DNA of 64,000 bases from Terebella lapidaria (lineage: Eukaryota > Annelida > Polychaeta > Terebellida > Terebellidae): NCBI GenBank assembly GCA_949152475.1, contig OX424570.1:28392694-28456693 (forward strand). Reading direction: 5' to 3'. Shown one piece after another: positions 30,401 through 52,986 of the stretch; position 1 is the first letter of the stretch, and each line of letters starts with the position of its first letter. Made by a program: the position numbers and the translations under genes. Under the pieces are notes generated by a model. That model saw nothing but the letters and a program-made list of their open reading frames with translations. It made no database searches and was not told the origin of the DNA.

Positions 30401-33400
30401 AACACAGGAGCTACGGCGAGAATTAGGTCACAAACTTCAGCTGCCAGACCTATTAATCAAACCAGTTCAGCGGATAATGAAATATCAACTCTTGCTAAAG
30501 GTTAGTATTCTAACATCGATACATCCATCTCTTGTATAGCGATGTGTTGCCAGTACACGTAAACCATACACGTATGAGAAGTGTCGATGTAATGTTGTTA
30601 CTGGCTAATCACTGTTTCCTTGCTTGCTGTCTCCCCTGCAGGATATCCTGAAGCACACTGACCGGATGGGAGATGACACGAAGGAGCTACAACAAGCCGT
30701 ACAAGTCATGTGTGTCGTACCGAAGGCTGCCAACGACATGATGAACGTCGGCCGACTACAGGGATTCGATGTGAGTAGATTGATAGAGTAGGAGCGGTCC
30801 ACCCAGTGTCAAAGGCATCTTTTGTTGGCTGGATGAGCTGTACACATGGTAAAGATTGGAGCAATCTATCTACTGAGAACCTGTGCCTGTATTAGACCAT
30901 ATTTCCCCACGTGTTTTAGGGTAAGATCACGGCCCAGGGGAACCTGCTGCTGCAGGAGACGCTGATGGTGATGGAAGTCGCGCCCAAGTCCCAGAAACCC
31001 GAGCAGGCCAAGTACAAGGAGCGTCGAGTCTTCCTCTTCGACCAGATCATCATCTTTAGCGAGGAGATCGAGAAGAAGAAAAACAACCTCTCAAACCCCG
31101 GCTACATCTACAAAAACAGCCTCATGGTTTGTAGGATCACTTGTACTTCTACAAAAATTAGTCCAAGGGCTAAGAAAGGTTACCGGACAATATATATTTT
31201 AGATATCAGTATTTTGTCCCGTGACCTTGAAAATAAGGTCATTGGTCAATTCAAGGACTCGATAATATTCGGCATATGTCATTTCTAGTATGTCCACAAT
31301 TGATTTGCTAAGCTGTAAAGTCAATAATAAGCGAGATATTAGCCAAATGTCCTGTGACCTTGAAAATGAGGTCAAAGGTCGAATTCAAGGTCATAGCAAT
31401 AATCAGCGTATATCATCTCCTATATGTTCATAATTGATTCCTAAGCTGTAAAGTCAATAATAAGCGAGCTATTAGCCATTTTGTCCTCTGACCTTGAAAA
31501 CTAGGTCAAAGGTGAAGTTCAAGGTCATGACAATTTTCAGAATATATCATTTTCTATATGCCCACAATTGATTGCTAAGCTGTAAAGTCGATGAAAAGCG
31601 AGATATTAGCCATTTCGTTCTCTGACCTTGAAAATGAAGTCAAAGGTCAAATTCAAGGTCATAGCAATATTCAGCATATATCAATTCCTATATGTTCATA
31701 ATTGATTCTTGAGCTGTAAAGTCGATAATAAGCGAGGTATTAGCCATTTTGTCCTGCGACCTTGAAAATGAGGTCAAAGGTCAAGTTCAAGGTCATGACA
31801 AAGTTCAGAATATATCATTTTCTATATGCTCACAGTTGATTGCTAAGCTGTAAAGTCGATGAAAAGCTAGATATTATCCATTTTGTCCTTTGATCCTGAA
31901 AATGAGGTCAACGGTCAAATTTAATGTCATGGCAATAATCTGCATATATCATTTCCTATATGTCCACAATTGATTCCTAAGCTGTAAAGTCAATAATAAC
32001 TGTGATATTAGCCATTTTGTGCTCTGACCTTGAAACTGAGGTCAGAGGTCAAATTCAAGGTTACGATAATATTCAGCATATATCATTTCCTATATGACCA
32101 CAATTGATCCCTAAGCTGTGAAATTGATAATATGTGAGATATTAGCCATTTTGTCCTGTGACCTTGAAAATGAGGTCAAAGGTCAAAATCAACGTCATCA
32201 GAATATTTGGCATATATCATTTCCTGTATGTCCACAATTGATTCCTAAGCTGTAAATTCGATAATAAGCGCGATATTAGACAGTTTGTATTCTGACCTTG
32301 AAACCGAGGTCAGAGGTCGAATTCAAGGTCACGAGATATTCAGCGTATATCCATTCCTTTATGTCCACAGTTAATTCCTAAGCTGTAAAATCGATAATAA
32401 GTGAGATATCAGCCATTTTGTTCTGTGACCTTGAAAATGAGGTCAAAGGTCAAATTCAAGGTCATCAGAATATTCGGCATATATCATTTACTATATGTCC
32501 ACAATTGATTCTCAAGCTGTAAAGTCGATAATAAGTGAGATATTAGCCATTTTGTCCTGTGACCTTGGAAATGAGGTCAAAGGTCAAATTCAAGGTCATC
32601 AGAATATTCGGCATATATCATTTCCTATATGTCCACAATTGATTCTCAAGGTGTAAAGTCGATAATAAGCGAGATATTAGACATTTTGTGCTTTGACATT
32701 GAACCCGAGGTCAGAGGTCAAAATCAAGGTCACGAAAATAATCAGCATATATCATTTCCTTTATGTCCACAATTGATCTCTAAGCTGTAAAATCGATAAT
32801 AAGTGAGATATTAGCCATTTTGTTCTGTGACCTTGAAAATGAGGTCAAAGGTCATTAGACAGTTTGTATTCTGACCTTGACAGTTTGTATTCACCCATTC
32901 AAGGTCATCGGAATATTCGGCATATATCATTTCCTATATGTCCACAATTGATTCCTAAGCTGTAAAGTCGATAATAAGCGAGATATTAGCCATTTTGTGC
33001 TCTGACCTAAACCGAGGTCAGAGGTCAACCTCAAGGTCAAAAAAATTTCCGCCTATATATTTTCCTATATGTCCACAATTGATTCCTGGTCTCTAATCTC
33101 AATATTAAGTGAGATATTAGGCTTAATGTGTCCCATTGTAAAGCATAGAAGAATTTACCATGGGAAAGTCCCATTTGGACTGTGTTTGGGCCCAAATTGG
33201 CCCACTTTGAGCGATTCAAGGGCAACGGAATTTATACATGTCACAGGGGTACATATGAGGAGTGTTTTTCATCAATAAGAAAAAAAGTTACTGAACAGAT
33301 TTTGAGTAAAGGACCGTCAAACTCCAAAATTGGCCATTTTTCGACTAAAATGGCCGCCTTGACCTTGAAACCGAGGTCAGAGGTCAAATTCAAGGTCACG

Positions 33401-35362
33401 AGAATATTCAGCATATATCATTTCCTATAGGTCCACAATTGATTCCTAGTCTCTAATCTCAATATTAAGTGAGATATTAGGCTTAATGTGTCCCAATATA
33501 AAGCATAGGAGAATTTAAGATGGGAAAGTCCCATTTGGGCCGAGTTTGGGCCCAAAATGGCCCACTTCGAGCGATTCAAGGGCAACGAAACTTATACACA
33601 TCGTAGGGGTACATATGAAGAGTGTTGTGCATGAGTAAGAAAAAAAGTTATCGAACAGACTTTGAGAGAATGGCCGCCATAGTCCAAAATCAGGCATTTT
33701 TCGTCAAAAATGGCCGCCATTTTGAAAAAAATGCGGAAATCAGAAAACTAAAAAAAACCTTACCTGGAAATATTTTTAGGCATTTTTGTGCAAAATTTCA
33801 GGAAGATTTGACCATATACTTTAAAGATAAAAATGTGAAAGGACGGACGACGGACGCAACGCCATGCCGATAGGTTATCGGACCATAGGTCCGGTAACCT
33901 AAAAACAGCCTCATGGTTTGTAGGATCACTTGTACATCTATAAAAACAGTCTCATGGTTAGTAGGATCACTTGTACATCTACAAAAACAGCCTCATGGTT
34001 TGTAGGATACATCTACAAAAACAGCCTCATGGTTTGTAGGATGTTGTCAAAGTCTTGATGCTGTTCTTAAAGCTATAATCACTTTTAGAATTGACAAAAT
34101 TGATTCATTCTGAGATTTTGTCTATAGAATGAGAAATCGTACAAATTTGAGTCTGAAAATGTGTATTACGTGCCTAAATTGAGTTTCCAAATCAAGATTT
34201 GCATAATTTTTTTCCTAAAAGCGGCCCGCCTTTTGGGCGAGTTCTATACACAGTCTGAGGACCTCATTGGTATTTGTCTAGATACTGTGGCAACCGGCAA
34301 TGTAGGCAAGCGTATCATTCTCTATCCACTGTTTTCATGCACGATTAACGGCAATTTTCTGAGTATTTGTTGTCGAACTGTGCATATTTCCTATATATTC
34401 CCGACTATCTCGAGATGTACTTTCAAGTTCGCGAGACAAACAAGAATGCTAAAGCCATAACCTCATGTCATCGTTGAATCACACACAAATTTATGTACAT
34501 GTTTCTGGAAAAATTATGGGTCTTGAGGTTGACATTTACAAATGTGTAAATTGGTCTTTGCAGACAAAACACTTGAAGATAGAGCTTAGCATTGTATTGT
34601 GAGCACATAGCAATTCATATATTTTGGATCTTTAGGTTGCCTTGAACGAGATATCCTGGAGGAGTATTTATCATGATCACATTGTAGCCGAAATATTTTG
34701 CCTCTGTAGATAAAAGGATTTACAGATATACAGGTATGGTAGGAGAATCGTATTATGATGTATCAGTTGGTGACCTTCCACTTGACCTATGATGATTGCG
34801 TTTTACTCTTTTAGACAAAACACTTGTCGGTAAAGGATGGGATTGTATTATAAGCATATAGTAAGTCGTATGGGGCATCTTGTGGTGACCTTCAAATTGA
34901 CCTCAGATGACTTTGGCCTGTGTATATTGCCATTAAAGACAAAAAGCTAGAGGAGAGGTGGGTTTGAGTACCTAATATCAGAAACCCAAAGTCGTATATA
35001 CCACATTTTTGCGTGACCTATAACTGGATCTCAGTTGACCTGATTGTTTACACTTGACTAAGCCATGTTGCTCCTCACCCCCCCCCCCCCCCCCCATGCG
35101 AACTTTAATCAATACTGCTCTTGTTTTGGTTTTTCAGGTGAACAAGATGGAGCTTGATGAGAAAGGGACGAGCGATGCTCTGACGTTCTCGCTGATTGAC
35201 AAGCGCCATCGCTCGGACCTCAAGCTGGTCTGTCAGGCCCCCAGCGACCAGGTCAAACAGAACTGGGTCTCCCAAATCAACTCCATACTCAAGATGCAGG
35301 GAGATTTTCTGCTGGCGCTGACGAACCCAACAAAGTACAGCGGGCTCACCAAAGACTCCTGA
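267..35362 (+). CDS. trio: Trio/Kalirin-family double Rho GEF (5' part lies outside the window), exons joined
   Basis: The product loads GTP onto Rho-family GTPases at the membrane and cytoskeleton. In known Trio/Kalirin proteins GEF1 acts on Rac1/RhoG and GEF2 on RhoA. The visible exons encode, in order, spectrin-like helices (residues 1 to about 290 of the visible part), a basic [10 protein letters not shown] junction, DH1 (about 329-510), PH1 (about 515-640), a Ser/Thr-rich linker, an acidic Pro-rich linker, DH2 and PH2, then a stop 13 residues after the PH2 helix. Both DH domains keep the family signatures: [11 protein letters not shown] and [10 protein letters not shown] in DH1, [11 protein letters not shown] and [10 protein letters not shown] in DH2. 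The first visible exon begins mid-protein, so the Sec14 and early spectrin part lies upstream. No Ig or kinase domain follows GEF2, as in insect Trio. The SH3 that normally follows PH1 is not found; it could lie in the N gap. One exon carries a one-base frameshift. Identity to the family is very secure; Trio versus Kalirin naming is not meaningful outside vertebrates. Confidence 0.95.
708..854 (+). CDS. trio: trio exon 2, spectrin-repeat segment
   Basis: 49 codons, phase 0 to 0, acceptor TTGCGGCAG, donor AAG|GTGATG. Encodes [18 protein letters not shown] and a helix ending [10 protein letters not shown], as in Trio/Kalirin. Confidence 0.93.
1038..1146 (+). CDS. trio: trio exon 3, spectrin-repeat segment
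   Basis: 36 codons plus one base, ending in phase 1. [19 protein letters not shown] is strongly Trio-like. Acceptor TTACCAG, donor AAAG|GTAGGA. Confidence 0.93.
1367..1482 (+). CDS. trio: trio exon 4, spectrin-repeat segment
   Basis: Starts with two bases that complete the split codon of exon 3 and ends in phase 0 at CAG|GTGAGT. Encodes [20 protein letters not shown], a diagnostic Trio stretch. Confidence 0.94.
1859..1981 (+). CDS. trio: trio exon 5, spectrin-repeat segment
   Basis: 41 codons, phase 0 to 0. [20 protein letters not shown] is a family hallmark. Acceptor TTTGCCAG, donor AAG|GTACAG. The following intron carries a 1.3-kb transposon. Confidence 0.94.
2093..3394 (+). mobile_element. 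Helentron-like non-autonomous element, copy 1
   Basis: The left end folds as GGTTACCGGACC / GGTCCGATAACC and is followed by a (CCGT)n tract. The right end carries GTCCGGTAACC, an inverted match to the left end, then a terminal hairpin TTAGCCTTTGGGCTAA. Runs of T flank both ends. Inside are blocks with GGCGGCCATTTTGAATTTTTG and GACCTTGA words. No transposase frame is visible. Short inverted termini, a 3' hairpin, CTAA-3' and insertion in T-runs fit Helentron-derived elements; this assignment is inference. Lies in the intron between trio exons 5 and 6. Confidence 0.7.
3524..3712 (+). CDS. trio: trio exon 6, last spectrin helices before DH1
   Basis: 63 codons, phase 0 to 0. Encodes [24 protein letters not shown] and [16 protein letters not shown]. 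The donor is taken as GCA|GTGTGT, a non-AG exon end, because it alone keeps phase with the next exon. Confidence 0.9.
3975..4146 (+). repeat. Short tandem array forming the 3' splice site of trio exon 7
   Basis: Degenerate 15-bp units of the type GGTTACTGTTGCTAT, some ending CTACAG, run directly into the real acceptor GGTTACAG|TCG. The array supplies the whole pyrimidine-rich tract and several decoy AG sites. Confidence 0.8.
4147..4256 (+). CDS. trio: trio exon 7, linker into DH1
   Basis: 36 codons plus two bases. Encodes an acidic Ser-rich stretch, then [20 protein letters not shown], as in Trio just before DH1. Donor AAAGA|GTACGT splits the Glu codon of RRKEF, which exon 8 completes. Confidence 0.93.
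4433..4499 (+). CDS. trio: trio exon 8, DH1 start (CR1)
   Basis: One base plus 22 codons: [20 protein letters not shown]. This is conserved region 1 of the first Dbl-homology domain, with the key Glu in AELLQTE. Donor CTCAAG|GTGAGT is followed by an array that copies it. Confidence 0.95.
4530..4945 (+). repeat. Degenerate minisatellite copying the trio exon 8 donor
   Basis: About 20 diverged units of about 21 bp built around TGTCTCAAGGTCGATA. The core matches the exon 8 end plus intron start, TGTCTCAAG|GTGAG. The units are old, with many substitutions. Confidence 0.75.
5145..6654 (+). mobile_element. Helentron-like non-autonomous element, copy 2
   Basis: Same family and orientation as the element at 2093, with the same end hairpins (GGTTACCGGACC.. 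and TTAGCCTTTGGGCTAA), the (CCGT)n tract and T-run flanks. It is longer because an internal block around 5640-6100 is duplicated. No coding frame. Sits in the intron between trio exons 8 and 9 and ends only about 15 bp before the exon 9 acceptor. Confidence 0.7.
6670..6779 (+). CDS. trio: trio exon 9, DH1
   Basis: 36 codons plus two bases. Encodes [16 protein letters not shown], conserved in Rho GEF DH domains. Acceptor GTGTTACAG, donor TAA|GTATGT. The transposon ahead of it ends inside the acceptor tract region. Confidence 0.95.
6992..7151 (+). CDS. trio: trio exon 10, DH1 core
   Basis: One base plus 53 codons: [20 protein letters not shown], then [17 protein letters not shown]. Acceptor CCCTCACAG, donor GAG|GTAGGC, ends in phase 0. 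Confidence 0.95.
7449..7583 (+). CDS. trio: trio exon 11, DH1 CR3 helix
   Basis: 45 codons, phase 0. Carries [20 protein letters not shown], the conserved region 3 helix that contacts the GTPase switch regions. Donor AAG|GTACGT. Confidence 0.96.
7769..7846 (+). CDS. trio: trio exon 12, DH1 end
   Basis: 26 codons, phase 0: [20 protein letters not shown]. The Asn-Asp pair needed for exchange is intact. Acceptor TCTCCCCAG, donor GAT|GTAAGT. Confidence 0.96.
7985..8304 (+). repeat. Tandem array forming the 3' splice site of trio exon 13
   Basis: Units of about 50 bp made of GGTTACCATGTTGGTTGCCC and TTACTATGCTGTTGCCAT words run up to the real acceptor CCATGGTTACAG|GAG. Six or so imperfect units. 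Confidence 0.8.
8305..8487 (+). CDS. trio: trio exon 13, PH1 start
   Basis: 61 codons, phase 0: [20 protein letters not shown], then [19 protein letters not shown] and [10 protein letters not shown]. Matches the DH1-associated PH domain of Trio. Confidence 0.95.
8577..8681 (+). CDS. trio: trio exon 14, PH1
   Basis: 35 codons, phase 0: [19 protein letters not shown]. Acceptor TGTATTGCAG, donor CGG|GTAGGT. Confidence 0.95.
8782..8942 (+). CDS. trio: trio exon 15, PH1 C-terminal helix and linker
   Basis: 53 codons plus two bases. [17 protein letters not shown] is the PH1 C-terminal helix; a Lys/Pro-rich linker ([11 protein letters not shown]) follows. Donor AGCAG|GTCAGT. Confidence 0.94.
8943..9143 (+). 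repeat. Short degenerate array starting at the trio exon 15 donor
   Basis: The intron begins GTCAGTGTC and the same word recurs in about eight diverged units, such as ATGTCAGTGTCATCTCAGT, over 200 bp. Confidence 0.7.
9144..10682 (+). other. Intron without recognised feature
   Basis: Intron between trio exons 15 and 16. It holds a C-rich stretch near 9640 and a short hydrophobic frame (10174-10428) that does not fit the splice phase. No SH3 motif and no transposon ends were seen. Confidence 0.5.
10683..10827 (+). CDS. trio: trio exon 16, Ser/Thr-rich post-PH1 linker
   Basis: One base plus 48 codons: [20 protein letters not shown], then a Ser/Thr/Gly tail ending GCSYTGNK. The phase joins exon 15 exactly (AG+A gives Arg). 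Ends in phase 0 at AAG|GTCAGT. It corresponds to the Ser-rich stretch ahead of the SH3 in other Trio proteins. Confidence 0.88.
10828..12185 (+). repeat. 40-45 bp minisatellite starting at the trio exon 16 donor
   Basis: About 32 units of GGGCAGTACTTTACTGGG plus TGTGTCCTGAACCACCGAATA. The first unit begins at the donor itself (GTCAGTACTTTACTGGGG); later units have GGCAGT in place of GTCAGT, so they are not themselves GT donors. Confidence 0.9.
12186..15878 (+). other. Long intron with assembly gap; no gene recognised
   Basis: No conserved exon was found. (GGAC)n and (ACAG)n simple repeats lie next to the gap at 14107-14200. A promoter for the alternative first exon at 15879 could lie in the last kilobase, but I see no firm core element. 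Confidence 0.4.
13869..14068. other. Assembly gap (200 Ns)
   Basis: A run of exactly 200 N, most likely a placeholder of arbitrary size. The missing trio SH3 exon could lie here. Confidence 1.
15879..16562 (+). CDS. trio: Candidate alternative first coding exon of trio (GEF2-only isoform)
   Basis: An open frame of 228 codons starts at a strong Kozak ATG (AAAACCATGG) and ends in phase 0 at ACAA|GTGAGA, which matches the phase-0 start of exons 17 and 18. The N-terminus [16 protein letters not shown] is polybasic and aromatic with one Cys. Vertebrate Kalirin has a GEF2-only isoform with its own short Cys-rich N-terminus, so the layout is plausible. The rest is low-complexity Ser/Thr/Ala with a coding tandem repeat (HEPLSAQVS four times, about 16278-16445) and ATTQDG twice. 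A weaker in-frame ATG lies at 15819, after a stop at 15792. It might instead be an internal exon (acceptor TATCCAG at 15862), but exon 16 does not supply the right phase. Confidence 0.5.
16563..18712 (+). repeat. G-rich minisatellite copying exon end plus splice donor
   Basis: About 37 units of 54-64 bp. Each has GATCGCTACCACTCGCCCAG, then ACAA|GTGAGACAGG, CCACCTGGTG and a G-run of 5-20. The first 21 bases of this unit are the last codons of the preceding exon (RYHSPRQ), so most units carry a copy of the exon end and its 5' splice site. The G-runs lie on the transcribed-RNA sense strand. Confidence 0.92.
18713..20080 (+). other. Intron without recognised feature
   Basis: No conserved exon or transposon end was found. 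A 108-codon frame at 18959-19285 has no splice context or family motif and is not called. A G-run of about 14 lies near 19866. The last 150 bp are T/G-rich and could be the leader of the short exon at 20081. Confidence 0.4.
20081..20131 (+). CDS. trio: Second candidate alternative first exon of trio
   Basis: ATG in strong context (AATCATGG) opens 17 codons, [17 protein letters not shown], ending exactly in phase 0 at AGC|GTAAGT, a consensus donor. This phase fits trio exons 17 and 18. No homology is recognised. Short coding leaders of this kind start GEF2-only isoforms in other animals, but here the call rests on start context, donor and phase only. Confidence 0.42.
20743..24873 (+). repeat. 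58-bp minisatellite copying the 3' splice site of trio exon 17
   Basis: About 71 units of CTGTATTTCTAGTGGGCATC, GATATTTTACAGACTGTGG and AAATTTAGTACCTTCCGTA. Each holds two acceptor-like words, TTTCTAG and ATTTTACAG. The last unit runs straight into the exon 17 acceptor (GATATTTTACAG|ACTGTGG). A variant unit with TATTTTCCGTCCTATA recurs every 4 or 5 units between 22090 and 24420, giving a higher-order pattern. Confidence 0.92.
24874..24930 (+). CDS. trio: Candidate trio exon 17, acidic/Pro linker (19 codons)
   Basis: Reads [19 protein letters not shown] in phase 0 to 0 between acceptor ATTTTACAG and donor GAG|GTACAA. Composition matches the acidic Pro-rich linker encoded next. No homologue is recognised, so it may be a lineage-specific or skipped exon. 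Confidence 0.5.
25106..25585 (+). repeat. 79-bp tandem repeat, six copies
   Basis: Six nearly identical units with TTACATGTACGTCTGCGTAT, CCTCACTGGTTTCTTCG and TGTGTACAATGTCAGACA. Lies within the intron between exons 17 and 18 and touches neither splice site. Confidence 0.92.
25844..26017 (+). CDS. trio: trio exon 18, acidic and Pro-rich linker
   Basis: 58 codons, phase 0 to 0, acceptor GTGCCCACAG, donor GAG|GTAACT. Contains [20 protein letters not shown], comparable to the acidic and PLPPPM stretch in vertebrate Trio before DH2. Confidence 0.88.
26195..26269 (+). CDS. trio: trio exon 19, linker helix
   Basis: 25 codons, phase 0: [16 protein letters not shown], similar to the short helix before DH2 in Trio. 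Donor TCG|GTAAGT. Confidence 0.85.
26439..26602 (+). CDS. trio: trio exon 20, charged linker into DH2
   Basis: 54 codons plus two bases. Gly/Glu-rich, then [13 protein letters not shown], which leads into DH2. Acceptor CCATGGTTACAG, donor GCGA|GTGAGT. Confidence 0.9.
26756..26822 (+). CDS. trio: trio exon 21, DH2 start (CR1)
   Basis: One base plus 22 codons: [20 protein letters not shown]. It has the same length and phase as DH1 exon 8, which shows the ancient duplication of the GEF unit. Confidence 0.96.
27175..27284 (+). CDS. trio: trio exon 22, DH2
   Basis: 36 codons plus two bases: [19 protein letters not shown]. Same length (110 nt) and phase as its DH1 counterpart, exon 9. Donor AGA|GTGAGT. 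Confidence 0.96.
27343..29693. mobile_element. Non-autonomous hAT-type transposon with 8-bp target duplication
   Basis: The ends are an inverted repeat starting CAGGGAACATTTTA, typical of hAT elements, and both flanks carry the identical 8-bp duplication TACGTACT (27335-27342 and 29694-29701). No transposase frame is visible in 2351 bp. Inside is a perfect or near-perfect 438-bp direct repeat (27555-27992 and 28858-29295). Located in the trio intron between exons 22 and 23. Confidence 0.88.
29834..29903 (+). CDS. trio: trio exon 23, DH2
   Basis: One base plus 23 codons: [20 protein letters not shown]. Acceptor TGTCCGCAG, donor TAT|GTGAGT. Confidence 0.95.
30117..30203 (+). CDS. trio: trio exon 24, DH2
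   Basis: 29 codons, phase 0: [20 protein letters not shown]. Strong match to the DH2 of Trio. Donor GAA|GTAAGT. Confidence 0.96.
30408..30501 (+). CDS. trio: trio exon 25, DH2 CR3 helix, with one-base frameshift
   Basis: Reads [20 protein letters not shown] then QRIM in phase 0. After that the sequence has four A's at 30480-30483 where the conserved MKYQLLLK needs three, so the exon is 94 nt rather than 93 and the frame is lost. The downstream exon starts in phase 0, so splicing cannot repair it. A base-calling error in the A-run or a null allele are both possible; intact conservation on both sides favours an error. Confidence 0.9.
30642..30770 (+). CDS. trio: trio exon 26, DH2 end
   Basis: 43 codons, phase 0: [20 protein letters not shown]. 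The catalytic Asn-Asp pair is intact. Donor GAT|GTGAGT. Confidence 0.96.
30920..31126 (+). CDS. trio: trio exon 27, PH2
   Basis: 69 codons, phase 0: [34 protein letters not shown] and [10 protein letters not shown]. Donor ATG|GTTTGT, a weak donor that is duplicated downstream. Confidence 0.95.
31109..34045 (+). repeat. About five tandem copies of the trio exon 27 end plus donor, split by a transposon
   Basis: Unit of about 41 bp: CTACAAAAACAGCCTCATGG followed by TTTGTAGGATCACTTGTACA. The first copy is the genuine exon end; the second is cut after ACAAAAA by the element at 31158-33900; the rest follow at 33901-34045. One unit reads GTTAGT. Confidence 0.85.
31158..33900 (-). mobile_element. 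Helentron-like element, copy 3, with nuclear-receptor-motif array
   Basis: Reverse orientation relative to copies 1 and 2, with the same ends: its 3' end on the + strand is the GGTTATCGGACC / GGTCCGGTAACC hairpin, and its other end is TTAGTCCAAGGGCTAA plus GGTTACCGGAC. Flanked on both sides by AAAAA (31153-31157 and 33901-33905). The middle (31220-33430) is about 15 units of about 134 bp, each with TGACCTTGA, AGGTCAAAGGTCA-type and TTCAAGGTCA words. No coding frame. Confidence 0.72.
34046..35137 (+). other. Intron remainder, possible decayed transposon
   Basis: No exon. Phrases such as CTTGAAGATAGAGCTTAG and TGGTGACCTTC recall the inside of the Helentron-like elements, so this may be a decayed relative without recognisable ends. 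A C-run of about 17 lies at 35079-35096, just upstream of the last exon. Confidence 0.4.
35138..35362 (+). CDS. trio: trio exon 28, PH2 C-terminus and stop
   Basis: 74 codons plus TGA, phase 0. Encodes [20 protein letters not shown] and the PH2 helix [13 protein letters not shown], then a short tail [10 protein letters not shown]. The protein stops here, with no second SH3, Ig or kinase module. Confidence 0.95.
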   Translation: MNKMELDEKGTSDALTFSLIDKRHRSDLKLVCQAPSDQVKQNWVSQINSILKMQGDFLLALTNPTKYSGLTKDS

Positions 35363-36640
35363 GAACTGTAAGATTCCACTCCCACGGCATAAAGAATGTA
35401 GAGTTTACATGGTCACTGTGGCTGGCAGCTTCTGTATGGTGTAATCTATAATTCATAGTTGCACTAAAAATGTTTTAGTTTTGTACCGAGCTCAACCAAT
35501 TAATTGACCAATGTGTTTCTCTGTTACCGCCGTGGACTTCCCTCACCCGATTGTGGCTTGTGGACATCTCTGCTTCCTTGGACGTCATTCTCGTACTGTG
35601 GATCACATTATGTAGTTGTCGCTGTGACAGGGCTGTTACGTCGGGTGTACACCCTCCCTCCTAGTATACTGCTGCGTGATTGTCGGACTTTGTTGTCATG
35701 GCGACAGGCGTTGGTCATGTGACTCAGACACTCTGGATACTAGTCAACAGTGGCGCCGCACACACGGACTAACGGACGCACTTGCTGATGGACAATTATG
35801 CAAACTTGGTTATGTACTGACTTCACCCCTGCCTGTACAGACCCTGCCCATGTCTGTAAAATCCCCCACCCCTTGATTGTAGAAGCCCTGTTCTGTGTGT
35901 ACCCCCCACAGGCTCCTGTCTGTAGAAGCTCTGCCCCCTGTCCGGATGTAAACAGTGCCCTCTCGGACTCCCAGTCTTGATATTGTACATAACTACAGTA
36001 TGCAAGCTTTTATAATAAGTCTCTTGCATTTATTGTGTACAAAAATCACACTGCCCCTGTGCGAGTAGTGTAAATAAATCTGTAATATAGGATTTTTATT
36101 CTCAGTGTGCGAGTAAGAATAACCGGTTACAAGTGAGCCAGGGTCAGTTTTCGATGTAACTTTGTGAGCGACAGCCACTTTCCTTACTTCGTCTGTTAAC
36201 GTTTATCAAAGTCACTGGAATTCTTGTAAAGCAATGCTATCGAAATCGAATGGTGACAGCAACTTGAGCAAGGTCTGATGTTGTTTCTGTAAAATAGCGC
36301 TGCTTTTGCATAAAGTTTAACATTTACATCTGTGAGGTTTTGTGTATTTAACCAGCCTTACACATGATCCGTGTTGTATATAACGTGGACAGCAGTTCGC
36401 TCCACAGACCTCTAGGTAAAATTATTTGTACAGTGTTGTAATTTATTCTTGTAGATAATATTTGTATGTACATTGTACGAGTCCCTGACAATGTTTGGGC
36501 GGTGGGTTGGGGTCAGATGGGGGTCAAGTGGCCCTCGTCGCCCGACCTTCACCCTCCCATCTCGCCTGTGTTCTGGCTTCACTTGTATCCTGTGCATTGA
36601 AACTGGAAACAAATAAAACTGATCGTATACTCGTGTTGTC
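35363..36640 (+). other. trio: trio 3' UTR with two poly(A) signals
   Basis: AATAAA occurs at 36073-36078 and at 36612-36617. The second is followed by GT-rich sequence (GTGTTGTCTTC), typical of a cleavage downstream element. The transcript end is inferred to lie near 36635. Confidence 0.65.
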
Positions 36641-36829
36641 TTCAGTCATGTAAGACAGGTGCCAAGAGCATCAGATGTTAAAGTTCTAGGTCGCCAAAAC
36701 TGGTGCAATGCATGCTATCCCATTCGTTCATTCATACAATTTTAAGCTGTACCTTAACCGTTTTGATGACAAAACATTCAATTCATTTGTGGAATGATTT
36801 GCTGTATGTATGCAAAGAGACTACACGGA

Positions 36830-37107
36830 TTTCATTCCCTCATAAAATCACTTTATTCGTCACAGGAATGAACACATTTACTCGACCAGCAACAATGAAC
36901 AGTGATAGCGAATTGAATTGACCACACTGGTCCTAATCGAGCCAGTCTATCCAAATATAGCATTTTTGTGGAGGAAAATGTATTCCTCTCAGCTTTAATA
37001 CAGTATCTATACGGATACAATGTAGTTGTTTGGAGAAAAATGCCATTCATTCAATCGTCAGAGACTTCCTGATGTGAAAACCTCCAGCAATGTCCAACAT
37101 ATCACAC
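36830..37107 (-). other. EZH2: EZH2 3' UTR
   Basis: Minus-strand AATAAA lies at 36852-36857, about 250 bp past the stop codon. The two convergent genes therefore leave roughly 200 bp between their transcript ends. Confidence 0.6.

Positions 37108-52986
<15,879 letters not shown>

Noticed and set aside
35363..36640. Possible SH3, Ig or kinase exons after trio GEF2
   Set aside because: The frame stops at 35360; the following sequence has UTR composition, poly(A) signals and no domain motifs.
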